Shown: piece after piece, positions 1 through 10,091 of the stretch | Layout: the number at the start of each line of letters is the position of its first letter | How positions within the stretch are numbered: the stretch's first letter is position 1 | From: Ichthyosporea sp. XGB-2017a | Lineage: Eukaryota > Opisthokonta > Ichthyosporea | DNA length: 64,000 nucleotides | Direction: 5' to 3' | Assembly: GCA_002811675.1 (NCBI GenBank) | Contig: PDIM01000005.1 | Span: forward strand, 51,417-115,416 | Made by a program: the position numbers and the translations under genes | The notes under the pieces: model-generated | Told to the model about the DNA's origin: nothing | The model's database searches: none | Seen by the model: the letters and a program-made list of their open reading frames with translations, nothing else

Positions 1-269
1 TGTTTTATGTGGTTTTGGTCAGCTTGTGACTTGTGCAAAGACTCTCTTCAAGAAAGTTTAAGAATCCAAATCCTCTCCAAGTTGCACAGTCTGCCTCTGT
101 TTGTTTCTTGTTTTCTTGTTTTACCGGGCCCTTGACGCACTGAACCGTGCTGTACTATCAGAAGGACACCAAAGCGCTATCTAGTGCTAACGTTTGGAGG
201 CTGCTGGTATATGTATATGCGTATAAGTGAATTGCGTGTCCTAAAGGGACTCTCTTACGTTATAGAGAC
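1..269. other. Intergenic, upstream of first gene
   Basis: This is AT-leaning sequence upstream of the first ORF, presumably its promoter and 5' UTR. I see no coding signal. The window edge cuts whatever lies to the left. Confidence 0.4.
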
Positions 270-3200
270 ATGTACCAAGACAGGGTATGGGTGGGAAGAA
301 AATTAGAATCAGAGCGGGAGCATGCTACTGAGGAAGAACAATGGGGCATCAGATTTGTCTACGAAAAGATAGCACAAGTGTTTCTTGGTGAGGATGCCGG
401 TGAAAAGCCGGTTTCTAGTGGAGATTGGCCCTTGCGCCAAAGCGAACGTAGACATCGCTTTAGCAGTTTCTTAAGGGCAAATCTTTTTCTCTCTCCAGGA
501 GAATATGCATTGTATGAGCGATGTCGAGTGTTAGATTTTGCCGACGATAACGTACAGATTCAACATTGTTTTACGGGGAAAGGCGAGGGTTTTTTTGTAA
601 CTGGTCTGTACCTTTCTAACAAGCGGTTAGTATTTCGTAAAGTGGAGGGGGGGGAGGATGGTGCAGTTCAAATATTTCATCTACAGTGGTTCGTGACAAG
701 TGGTAAAGAAATTACGACTGGTAGCTTTTGCTGTGAGGCAGAGTGGCTTTTGGCTACGTGTCAAGATGGATCTGTCTACCTCGTTCCTTTTAAGTCACTT
801 ACAACCCGAGCTGCTGCTGCACAGGGACCAAATAATACAAGGGGAGCAACTAAAGAAGCCAATCCTATTTCTGATAAAAGGGTGCTTGGGTACCAAGACG
901 ACGTGACACTTATTGGGTCTGTTTCGGGGAAACCGTCGTCCATCGTCGTGTGGTCTTCCAAGACCTCTCTGAAGGAGTATTGTATTGTGGGAAATAACAC
1001 AGGGAGCATTTTCTTCATTGATATTATAGCAAGGGAAAGGGGGCATTTGGTCAAGCTTAAAAGTGGAATTGTTGATTTGCAGATCGCTGAGATTGAAGAC
1101 CATCAGACCCTTTCTACATTCCTGTATATCACCTGTGCAACCGGATGTTTTTCTCTTTTACTTGAAAGGACTTTTCAGAATATGGTCAGTGAAAAGCCGT
1201 CATCTCGGAGGAATTCTCTTGCTCATGAAAATATTATTCTCAACGGAGACAAGAGCAGATATCAGCCAGTCAAGACAATCAACAGTCCTGTAGTGGATGG
1301 GCAGTTCTTGGCTTCTATCCAGATGTTGCAAAGCGGTCCTGCTTTGGGCATTCACCAATTTGATCAATCCGGAACATTTAGCATTTACGACCTTGCAGGA
1401 GATCCCAATCGCTTCCCTTTGTACGTTTTGTCGATTCCAAAAGCTTCCAGGCACGTTCAGTTGTCTGAAAGACTTATAGTGTGTGCGAAAGAGCCCACGG
1501 AAAACTTAGAACGCAAAGGACCACAAGAACGCAGCTCGCTCGTCATCCTGTCAAAAGTCGCATGTGATTCTTCCTGGGCTCTTGTAAGATCAAAGGGACT
1601 TGTGAGTGAAGCGGGGGACACCACTGAAACGGATCCCACCGTACTGCAAGAGATCACGTTCTCGCGTGGTGAAAAAGTACTCGAAATTGCTTGTTTGAAT
1701 TCTTATAATCGTAAAGGTGAGGAACAAGCAAATGAATTGGACATTTCCTTTACAAGTTCCAATTTTGATACTGATGAAAATGCTTTAGAGACTGAGAGTT
1801 CAAGCAGTACAAGGGACGAAAACAAATTGCAATCATTTGTTGTAACAACTAATTTCGGAGTGTATGAAATTGTCCCTTGCTTGTCCGCAGAGGATATTTT
1901 CCTTGGGATGATATTAATGGGCTCGGCTGTAGTGGATCGAAGAGCAGAGTTTTTTGGAAAATCGATGGGTTTAGATTTATTTGGTTTATATGAAAATGCA
2001 GCTGATAATGTGCTTGCAGACCTGGGATGTGTTATTCAGGAAGCTCGTAAAATGGCAGGTGGGCTTCCGCAAGGCCTTTTTTTTAATCCTGATGTGCTTG
2101 ATAGTCTCAATTCACTTATTATGAGGGCTTTGCATATTTACCATTTGTCAAATGTCGGGTACGAGAAGATGATATGCAAATTTGTTAGCATAGGAAGACT
2201 TGATGTTGTGATTGATTATCTATTGGTGATTGTAAAAGACCCTGAAAACCTTGAAAAGACTAAACTACAGCACCTTTCAGACGTTCTGCTTGTGTGCCTA
2301 CTTTTTGAGGCGATTCGCAAAACGCCATGTAGAGAACTATACCGTAAAGACATTAGAGTGCAGTCCAAGTATGATATCGTTGAAGGTCTTTTACACAGCA
2401 ACGCCCTAGCTCTGGAAGCATTTTTGGTGGAAAATAGATACTATAACTTTGAAAAGGCTTTGACACTGTTCATTGATTTCAAGCTAGTAATATATGCCCT
2501 TCTTGCTGCCCATTGTCGAGATCGAATGCCCCATGCACTGAAAGCGTTTTACGGGAAATGTATTTTCGAGTTTCCAAAAAACTGTAGGTCCTTTCTGGTG
2601 TACTATAATTATTTAGAAGATATGTGCTCCTCATGCAATGGATTTTTCATGGACACGTTCCCAACAGAAGAAGCCTTTGAAGCCCTGTTGGCAAATGGAT
2701 TGACAACTTTCTCAAAAAGTAAGAGTTCGTACCTCAGGTCCATAATTCCTTCGTTAAATAATTCGGGTCTTTTGCACAGAGCTGCTAGCTTCTTTGTTCC
2801 GAGTGGAGTTCTGTGTACAAATTTGTATGAACGTAAATACTCTGACTCGGATGTGGTGGGCCAAAATAGCTCTTGCTCCGATCATATTGAGTTGTTTTTA
2901 TTATCATGTATTTATTTGTTACGGGCAGAAAACAATCACTTTGTAATGGCATCATCAAATTTCAAAACTTTTTTACTTTCTCTTTCCAGTGAGCATTCAA
3001 TTGGTTTTGCGAAGAAAGGGAAAGAAGAATGGGAATTCGAGGAAATGTTTAGCCAGTGCTTAGCTGGGACATTCGGGACGTTTAATTCATTGGCTATCCT
3101 CCATGCTAGTACGGCATGCAAACTGTGGAATATTTGCGCGGAAGTTCTAGAAAGCCAGAATTGCTTTTCTGAAGCTTTTCAGTTCAGGTGCAGGGTCTTT

Positions 3201-3950
3201 GAGAGCCAACCCCGAGAATCACCAAGTCGAGAGTCCGTTCTGAAATGTTCTTTTTGGTATTATGTCAAACAAACTCGTGGGGTGGCTGCCTCATGCTTTG
3301 ATATTCTCTGTGCGGTACTTTTTGCCGGCCTTGATCTAGCTGTTTCTGTACAGGCTCTTGAGGAGATGTGTACAGAATGTCTTGATGACTTGGTGCCATG
3401 TTTAAACATACTCCTGATGGGTGAGACTGGCTCGTGCTTATCGAAACATCAGGCTAACTGTTGCAAAGTGCTAAAGCCTTTGATTTGCCAGTTCAGTACA
3501 CAATTTTTTGTGAAACTCATGTATGCCAATGTAAAGAAACTAAATTGCATGCAACCCACCGAATCCCGTGAAACCAAAAAACTTATATCTGAACTTTCGT
3601 ACAACTTGTCGCGGATAACTACCCCACAGTCGGTGATTAGGAATATGAAACTGGATGGGAGAAGCTACTCCGATGATAACGGTGTACTGTCTATCGTTTG
3701 CTTCACTTGCCTTCACTCCTACAGGCGAGATTATTTTATTGATGTTTTGCTGAAGAAGCTGTTGGAAAAGCTAAACTGCCTTCCAATTCCCTACACTATA
3801 TCCGCAAAACTCACATTTTCAGAATACAGACAAAAAACCTGCAGCCTGCCTTGCCCAGTCTGTCTATTTAATGATTATATTATTCCACAACATCAACATG
3901 TACCATCCGAACAATGTAAATTAGAGCCCTGGACAACAAATAGCAAATAA
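270..3950 (+). CDS. Large propeller/solenoid-like protein with C-terminal zinc motif, family unassigned
   Basis: This is one uninterrupted 1226-residue ORF starting at the ATG at 270. The first ~550 residues are rich in short beta-strand-like segments with repeated small/hydrophobic turns, as in WD-like propellers. From about residue 560 onward the sequence looks all-helical, as in an alpha-solenoid. Near the C-terminus (about residues 1145-1210) there is a CxxC-x-H group followed by CxxxCPxC, which could bind zinc. This order resembles nucleoporins of the Nup133/Nup155/Nup160 type and membrane-coat or tethering proteins (VPS8, BLOC-2 class), some of which end in a RING-like finger. I could not recognise a specific orthologue, so no function is assigned. 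The gene is convergent with the P2X gene, with 74 bp between stops. Confidence 0.85.
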   Translation: MYQDRVWVGRKLESEREHATEEEQWGIRFVYEKIAQVFLGEDAGEKPVSSGDWPLRQSERRHRFSSFLRANLFLSPGEYALYERCRVLDFADDNVQIQHCFTGKGEGFFVTGLYLSNKRLVFRKVEGGEDGAVQIFHLQWFVTSGKEITTGSFCCEAEWLLATCQDGSVYLVPFKSLTTRAAAAQGPNNTRGATKEANPISDKRVLGYQDDVTLIGSVSGKPSSIVVWSSKTSLKEYCIVGNNTGSIFFIDIIARERGHLVKLKSGIVDLQIAEIEDHQTLSTFLYITCATGCFSLLLERTFQNMVSEKPSSRRNSLAHENIILNGDKSRYQPVKTINSPVVDGQFLASIQMLQSGPALGIHQFDQSGTFSIYDLAGDPNRFPLYVLSIPKASRHVQLSERLIVCAKEPTENLERKGPQERSSLVILSKVACDSSWALVRSKGLVSEAGDTTETDPTVLQEITFSRGEKVLEIACLNSYNRKGEEQANELDISFTSSNFDTDENALETESSSSTRDENKLQSFVVTTNFGVYEIVPCLSAEDIFLGMILMGSAVVDRRAEFFGKSMGLDLFGLYENAADNVLADLGCVIQEARKMAGGLPQGLFFNPDVLDSLNSLIMRALHIYHLSNVGYEKMICKFVSIGRLDVVIDYLLVIVKDPENLEKTKLQHLSDVLLVCLLFEAIRKTPCRELYRKDIRVQSKYDIVEGLLHSNALALEAFLVENRYYNFEKALTLFIDFKLVIYALLAAHCRDRMPHALKAFYGKCIFEFPKNCRSFLVYYNYLEDMCSSCNGFFMDTFPTEEAFEALLANGLTTFSKSKSSYLRSIIPSLNNSGLLHRAASFFVPSGVLCTNLYERKYSDSDVVGQNSSCSDHIELFLLSCIYLLRAENNHFVMASSNFKTFLLSLSSEHSIGFAKKGKEEWEFEEMFSQCLAGTFGTFNSLAILHASTACKLWNICAEVLESQNCFSEAFQFRCRVFESQPRESPSRESVLKCSFWYYVKQTRGVAASCFDILCAVLFAGLDLAVSVQALEEMCTECLDDLVPCLNILLMGETGSCLSKHQANCCKVLKPLICQFSTQFFVKLMYANVKKLNCMQPTESRETKKLISELSYNLSRITTPQSVIRNMKLDGRSYSDDNGVLSIVCFTCLHSYRRDYFIDVLLKKLLEKLNCLPIPYTISAKLTFSEYRQKTCSLPCPVCLFNDYIIPQHQHVPSEQCKLEPWTTNSK

Positions 3951-4024
3951 ATAGCACTTGGTGCATTTCACCGAAGTAAGTAATATCGAACTCCTCTGCC
4001 AATGTTTCATTCGTTTTGAAAACT

Positions 4025-5248
4025 TTACATAAGAGAATCCCCCTCCGCGTGTCGCAGTGGGGTGCTACTGTCCACGGAATTCCGCGAACGCGAATGATAC
4101 AATTCCCTCAAAGTCTCGTCTTCTTCAGGTCCAATAAGGCCATCTCTTAGGTCAGAAAAGTCAACAGTTTCTTTGTATTTATACCGAAAATAAACCTCTT
4201 TCTCGGGCATGAAGCTACATGCAAGAATGTCAATCAGCAGCGTAGACAATGCTATCAACCCCGACCCGGCAACCAAGCTCAAAAGTAAAGCTTGAAAGTC
4301 AAAAATCCCAATTTCCCCCCTTTGTTTGATTAGGATGCGAATTCCATGACGATCCCACTCTTGGATATTTTCGCTATTTGTTCCAGACTTCAGCTTCTCC
4401 ATTGCCTTGTATTCGGTATTTTTAATATGCCTGGCCGTTATCGTATACCGAATATCATTTGTATCATACGAGATGCGATTCGAATACTCAATTGTTAGTA
4501 GAATGATTATCCCTGTATATCGCATACTTTTTTCGATACTGAGCCGAGTGTTTTTCACCTCAGAATCAATATCAAGACTATCAATTCCAGCGACTTTCAA
4601 AAGAAGGCCCAGTTCAACAATGTCTAATTTTCCCCTTCTTCCAACAGTGTTGATTCCCTTCGTTTCAACCACATTTCCAGAAATATCTTTCAAAGAACCA
4701 GGCATTGCTTGAGCATTTCTCTGGACGCCAAGATTGGTTGCATATATTGTATGATCTAGCATTAGAGTAAAGTGCTCAATGTCTCCAACGTAAACGTTCT
4801 TAACGGCCCCTTGTGGTTTGTACCTGCATTGAGGATCTTCCCAGTGGCAGTCTAAGGACATATTTTGCATGGCCACCCGTGTTGCGCCCAAGATGGCAGT
4901 CTCTTCTGTCAATGGATACTGCACCAAACTCTCATCCCAGTACTCACAAGGGAAGTTAGTAAAGTTGCGAATAGTGGGTGCAGTTTGCAGACAATAAGGT
5001 AAATCTTCCATTGCCATTGGAGATCGAGGTTTCATTAACGACATCCTTACTGACCCTTCCGGTTTCTCTAGTTGAAGATATCTCTTTTCATATATAATCG
5101 TATACCCCACAATGTAAAGGAATATAAGGAAAAGAACACTGTAGTGAAGCAATCCAAGCCTTCTATCAAGAATCTTCACCACCCTCACAGTCTTATACGA
5201 GAAGATCCTATCAGCGTCCAAAGACGCAAACCAATTTCTCAATCCCAT
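4025..5248 (-). CDS. P2X-type ATP-gated cation channel
   Basis: The 407-residue product has the two-TM P2X layout. A short cytosolic N-terminus contains the YKTVRVVKI motif and the LGLLHYSV stretch (residues about 18-38). TM1 spans about 32-52 with YIVGYTIIYEKRY, as in animal P2X subunits. A ~265-residue extracellular loop follows, then HGIRILIKQRGEIG and TM2 at about 318-345. Just after TM2 is YFRYK (353-357), the conserved YxxxK trafficking/stabilisation motif. An NxxR pair before TM2 matches the ATP-contact region of the family. P2X subunits trimerise to form ATP-gated channels at the plasma membrane or, in some protists, on contractile vacuoles. Loop cysteines are fewer than in vertebrate P2X. 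It is encoded by one exon, head-to-head with the methyltransferase gene 382 bp away. The family call is firm; location and ligand are inferred. Confidence 0.93.
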   Translation of the reverse strand: MGLRNWFASLDADRIFSYKTVRVVKILDRRLGLLHYSVLFLIFLYIVGYTIIYEKRYLQLEKPEGSVRMSLMKPRSPMAMEDLPYCLQTAPTIRNFTNFPCEYWDESLVQYPLTEETAILGATRVAMQNMSLDCHWEDPQCRYKPQGAVKNVYVGDIEHFTLMLDHTIYATNLGVQRNAQAMPGSLKDISGNVVETKGINTVGRRGKLDIVELGLLLKVAGIDSLDIDSEVKNTRLSIEKSMRYTGIIILLTIEYSNRISYDTNDIRYTITARHIKNTEYKAMEKLKSGTNSENIQEWDRHGIRILIKQRGEIGIFDFQALLLSLVAGSGLIALSTLLIDILACSFMPEKEVYFRYKYKETVDFSDLRDGLIGPEEDETLRELYHSRSRNSVDSSTPLRHAEGDSLM

Positions 5249-5630
5249 TCTTCAATCTGCACTTCTGTTGGTATTATATATTCATCAAGAGCTGAAAGAG
5301 TTGGAATATCTAAATTAAAAATACTCTACATAATAACACAAGTAATAATAACAATAACTACCTCTCCTTGCCCTTGGGAATAATAATCGTCAATGAAATC
5401 AAGGAGCGCCAGCTGGTTGGTCCATAGTGGTTAGCTGCCTGGGGTTATGGCTAGTGTGTGGAATGGGGATAGCTGCAAGAGTGGGATATTCAAGGAATGT
5501 GGTTATCGAGGTGTGTGTTGTGTATCTTCCTCAAGCGGTGTTGGACACTGACAGAGACTGACTCTTGGAACAGATCAACCCCCCTCCCCTCCCTCCCTCC
5601 TGTCTAATCCTGCTCCACTGTATTGTGGTG
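5249..5630. promoter_or_regulatory. Shared intergenic promoter region, P2X / methyltransferase
   Basis: This 382-bp spacer lies between the ATGs of two divergently transcribed genes, so it must hold both promoters and 5' UTRs. It contains an AT-rich TAATAATAACAATAAC-like run near 5341-5362 and a pyrimidine-rich stretch at 5579-5601 just before the methyltransferase start. No specific factor site was recognised. Confidence 0.5.
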
Positions 5631-8439
5631 ATGCCCGGAAGGAGCAAACGAAAAGACCGTTGTGGGGCAGAAGCCCCAGGTGAACGAGAGTGTGCAGATG
5701 ATGGGTCTGGACTTGTGTGGGTCCAGTGCAATCATATTACTTGTGAGAAGTGGAGACGTGTAAGTAGTTCGGATGTGGCTATTGAGGCTGCTCAGCAAGA
5801 GCCTTGGTACTGTTGCAGCATTGCTCAAACAGACACAGAGGAAAACTTGACGGACACAAAGCTTGGGGAACAGTGTGGTGGTAGCCCCAAGAGGTGTAGT
5901 GTATGTCAGAAGACAAGGATAATTAATGTGACTCGAAATGGTACTCGAACGCAAGATTTCGATGAGTGGAATTGCTGCTCCATTGAGTCCGAGACATCAG
6001 GTCCTCGAAAGGCCCACAAAAGTAGCAGAATTTTTGGTGGCGACCCCCCGAGCTTAGGTGATTGTGAACGATGGATTATTTGCATGAATGAAAACTGCAG
6101 GAAATGGCGAGTGAACAAAAACTTAGCTATTAAGCAGAAACGACCGAAAAACTGCTGTGAAATCATAGAAGATAAAGAGGTCTCTCAAGAAACGGAGAAT
6201 ATTATTGTGGACATTCTTAATGATGGGGATGATGCGGCGCTAAATAATACTACGACACCAAATGTCAAGCAATGTAGTCTTTGCGGCAAATGGCGAATGG
6301 CTTCTTCCCAGATTCTTAGCAGCGCATTTACCTGTTGTGCTCAAGACTGCGACTTAAGGGAGTTTTGCTCAGAAGTAACAGACTTTGAGGCAGAAGAAGA
6401 AATGTTTGGGGCAGCCAAAAAATCGAATGATGAAGACGACTTCCTGTCGCATATTGAAGGAGAGGTAATGAGTTGCACTGAGTTTTGGAAAAAACTTCGT
6501 GATTATGGTTTGCTAGAGAGATGCTGTGTAAAGAAAAAATATGAATTTATGTGCTGTGAGGCGGGTTGGGAGGGGTCTTTTATGGCTTGTTGCGATGTGT
6601 GTGATGAGTGGGTCCATGGCGCTTGTGAAGGCATTGTTGATGAAAGTCAATGTCCCTATTTTTTTGTTTGTAAAGGATGCCGTGGTCTTGCTAATATTCT
6701 GATGGAATCATTGAAAGCTATAACCGATGAGGTTCGGCTTGCTCAAGCAGGTGAGATACAACCTTTTGATTCAAATGCCATTCTTTGTTGCTCTAAAAAC
6801 AAAAAAAACGGTGTGCTGTTGCACTGTAAAGTGTGCAAAGGATGCTTTCACAAAGTATGCGTTTGGCCTTGGGGTAAGCCGACAGCTGACGATATATATG
6901 TGTGTAGACAGTGCAACTTGCTTATTTACAAGACCAAGAAACATTGGGAAGACCAAAAGCTTAATAACGAGTGCTTTCTGAGCTGCTCTGTGTATAGCTA
7001 CCAGAGTTCTGGAACAGATACGTGTCGTTACTCAATTTGTGAGATGTGCTCCAATTTCTTTTTGTCTGAATTCAGTATGAATGGCTGGGAAAAGGAATTG
7101 CTCTGCCCAAAGTGCTGTCTAGATCCAGACCAGCTAGATATTGATGTTTGTGGAGGTAATGGTGAAAATGATGATATCGACCGTGGTTTGTTTTTATTTA
7201 GTAAGACCGAGTCTGGCGGCTTTAGAGAAAAAAAAAATTCTGAGCAAGCTTTTAAAGGCCCTTGTGACATTTTAGTACATATGCACCCTGAATACCTATT
7301 AATTTTGGGGGACTTCACTGAGCTAAGTAGGGCCAGCTTTCCTTCTAAGGTTGTGGATTTTGCTGCAACTGATCCGCCGTCTGGAGCCAGTGCACCAGTT
7401 AACACTTGGGACAAGCGAATTTCTGTATTTAACTTCTGGATGTCGATTGAACGCCTTGTGAAAGACGATGCTGCGGTGACAGTAATGGGAGCGGGACAGT
7501 TTGTGACGGATTGGGCTGTTAGAAATCGTGATTTGAACGCCTTCATCAATTCTGACATAAATGAATCTCAGTCACTAAAAGGCTACGAAGCTTGGAAAGA
7601 GTTTTCAGGCAATTTTCTAAAGAAGGAAATTTTCCTTCCGGTTCGAAACGGCAGAAAGAAGGACCTTTACAAAGATGTCTTTTTTAGCCGGGGTGGAGGT
7701 GAAGGAGGAAATAGTCCAATATCTCCTGCAATTCCAGTTTATCGATATAACTGGTATTGGTTAAACAATATTTTAGGATTTCCAATGCTTCAACACTCGA
7801 TGCCCCAGCGGTTTGTGGAGGAAATCTGCGTATTTTATAAATCACCAGAATGTGTCACTTATCACCCCCCCTATGTTGCCCTTCCTTTTCTTTCTACGGT
7901 CGAAAGAAGTGCAGATGATAACCGGTCTTACAAAGGCGAATCCTCGCGAGCTGAGTATTACTTCAGTGCGGATTTGAAAAACTGTGTTAGCAACTTTTTG
8001 CCTATTCCATTTGAGCCATTCGAGTTTCCGGGCTCGGCCAGGCGTCCCGCTGGGCTACCAATGCTACACCCTCATCGAAAGCCGCGCAAGCTTTTTCAAT
8101 TTCTAGTTGAGACGTATTCTGAAAATGGAGACATTGTAATGGATCCTTTTACCGGAAGTGGTAAGTTTTAAAATCATGTTTGGCTTTGTATATTGCCTTG
8201 TTTTTAACTGAATGCCTTCTTATTTCTTGTGTGTTGTTCTATAAGGTACAACTGGAGAGGCATGCATGTTATCTGCACGAAGATTCATTGGTACAGAAAT
8301 CATGTATAATCATTTTAAAATGGCTCGTTCCCGCTTGGATACCTACTATCGCGGAACAACATTTCGAACTAAAGATTTAAGGCGATTAATACGAGCTTGG
8401 AAGGAAGTTGACGCTGTAAAAGCACATTCCACGGAGTAA
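5631..8439 (+). CDS. CW- and PHD-finger chromatin reader fused to beta-class DNA methyltransferase
   Basis: Two exons, 5631-8160 and 8246-8439, are joined by a GTAAGT...AG intron at phase 1, giving 907 residues. The start is the ATG at 5631. The N-terminal half carries four Cys-rich modules: residues ~27-60 and ~143-185 are clear CW-like fingers (WVQC/WIIC, then KWR, then W/NxCC); ~88-125 and ~213-250 are shorter relatives. Two PHD fingers follow (~303-350 with CDVCDEWVH; ~380-430) and a further Cys-rich module (~446-505). The C-terminal ~330 residues are an N6_N4-type DNA methyltransferase in beta order. Motif IV is DPPSGA with a following WD (~581-594), then the FYKSPE region, a LHPHRKP segment (TQKP-like), and motif I DPFTGSGTTGEA, which is rebuilt across the splice. 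CW and PHD domains bind H3K4-methyl or unmodified H3 tails, so the inferred role is chromatin-guided DNA base methylation. Motif IV has Ser where Tyr/Phe/Trp is normal, so activity is uncertain. Confidence 0.9.
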
Positions 8440-8559
8440 TACAAAATTCAAAAGGCTTTATTAAACACAAGAATAATACAGTCAGGAAATGTTAGAGAGA
8501 AAGGGGAGGAGAGTGTTAGAGAGAAAACGGAGGAGAGATGCGAAGAAAAATAAGATGAA

Positions 8560-9564
8560 TTAGGCAACTATTGCACGCTTTGTGTCGATTACGTTGTCTG
8601 CTGTGGCGGGGTTAAACTCTTGGGCCACATTGCGTGCTTTAGTCGGCTGTGCTTTCGGCGCGGTTGGTATTTTCGTTCTTGTGCTTCTAATACCATTGTC
8701 TAACCATGGGTGGCTTAAAATCTTCTTAACTGAAATCCTTTCCTTTGGGTCAACAGTGAGCATTTTTAGCAACAGATCCTTCAAGTCTCTTGAAAAACTG
8801 AACTTTGTAAGCAGACCCTTTGATAGAAACGCACCAAACTTTCTATTGCCAGTCTTAGCCTCATCCCATTGCATTTCGCCGGTCAACAAGGTCAAAAGCA
8901 GCACACCACAGCTCCAGATATCTGCCTTCACCCCATCATGAACCTCTCCATTAACTACTTCCGGTGCCATATAGCAAACTGTACCTATGCAATCAGTGAA
9001 CAAAAACATTTCATCTTCCTTTTCTGCTACAAATGAAGTGCATGTTCCGAAGTCGCTTATTCTGACTGTTCCGCATACGTCCATGAGTGCGTTATCAAGT
9101 TTCATATCACGGTGAGCAAAGCCGGCGCTGTGAATGAACCCTAGGCCTTCAATTAACTGCCGAAAAATTTTTCCAGCAAACACTTCCGATATTGGCCCTT
9201 TCGCAATCACTTTGGTTAGATCTCCCTTCGAGCAAAACTCCATGACAACACACCAATCCTCTCCTTTGTGAACAATTTCTTTAACATTAACAATATGGTC
9301 CTTGTAACTGGGATTTTCGCAGAGTTTTCTCAACACAAGCACTTCGTGGGGAATCCCAACTTCAAGTTCGTCATCAAAATCATCAATCACATTGAAGAAC
9401 TTGATAACCACTCTTTCCTTCGTTTCAACCACTTTGGCCATCTTGATGTACCCTTCGGCACCCTTCGCCAAAGTTTTTCCAACGTCATATTTACCCTTCA
9501 ACTCACTTTTAAGATTCTTATAGCTTTTTTTAGCTGTATCGCACGACGGTTTTGATTCCTTCAT
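8560..9564 (-). CDS. Serine/threonine protein kinase, CAMK-like
   Basis: This is a single-exon, 334-residue kinase with all the core elements. It has a degenerate glycine loop (AKGAEGYI, residues 33-40), the VVIKFF lysine at 55, HRDMKLDN at 151-158 (catalytic Asp153, Asn158), DFG at 171-173 and the YMAPE activation-segment anchor at 198-202. The kinase domain fills residues 26-292, and a short basic/Pro tail follows with no further domain. The fold signature and the DIWSCGVLL/HPWL segments fit the CAMK/CAMKL (CHK1/AMPK-like) group; the precise subfamily and substrate cannot be read from sequence. It is tail-to-tail with the methyltransferase gene (120 bp between stops). The glycine loop lacks the standard GxGxxG spacing. 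Confidence 0.93.
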   Translation of the reverse strand: MKESKPSCDTAKKSYKNLKSELKGKYDVGKTLAKGAEGYIKMAKVVETKERVVIKFFNVIDDFDDELEVGIPHEVLVLRKLCENPSYKDHIVNVKEIVHKGEDWCVVMEFCSKGDLTKVIAKGPISEVFAGKIFRQLIEGLGFIHSAGFAHRDMKLDNALMDVCGTVRISDFGTCTSFVAEKEDEMFLFTDCIGTVCYMAPEVVNGEVHDGVKADIWSCGVLLLTLLTGEMQWDEAKTGNRKFGAFLSKGLLTKFSFSRDLKDLLLKMLTVDPKERISVKKILSHPWLDNGIRSTRTKIPTAPKAQPTKARNVAQEFNPATADNVIDTKRAIVA

Positions 9565-10091
9565 GATTGTTTTATATCCAAGAATACGGTGTAATTACAT
9601 TGAACACACTCCTCCTATCCAGATCCTTCACATAAAATTTAAATAAATCTCTGAACTAGCAAATAGCAGATATTCATTGCACTATGTATCAGCTGGCCAT
9701 GGCCATCAACCTTAATTATAATTACCTGCTGCTGCATGCTGTGCCATGAGTAACGTATCAATCACTCTGCCATTATTTGTCAAGCCGTGTCTGCAAATTC
9801 TCATTTCTAATTTCAGTTTTCACACCTATGCAGTGCTATATTGAGCAACTTGAGCAGCTATGACCTGCCCTTGGTGATCTTTCCCCGCTTCTCCCCCATC
9901 ATCCCGTGATCGATCACGACGTCGTCAGTGTCCAGCACCGCGTGGTTCCGCGTCGGGCTGGGTGGACCTCGGGGTGGACGTGGCGTAACGGTTATCTGCT
10001 TTTAATGTTATCAAAACTTGGTCTCCCGTTTGAATCTTCCATGAGTTGATCTACTTTTCATTTTCTGGAAAGTACTTTACAATACTGCTAG
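9565..10091. other. Intergenic with CpG-rich patch
   Basis: This is the upstream region of the kinase gene. Most of it is AT-rich, but 9870-9990 is sharply richer in C, G and CpG than its surroundings and contains a perfect 14-bp palindrome, CGTGATCGATCACG, at 9905-9918. On the minus strand an open frame of about 47 codons (about 9998 to 9859) reads like a basic, Pro-rich protein C-terminus (…DTDDVVIDHGMMGEKRGK…stop). It may be a terminal exon or relic. Confidence 0.35.
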
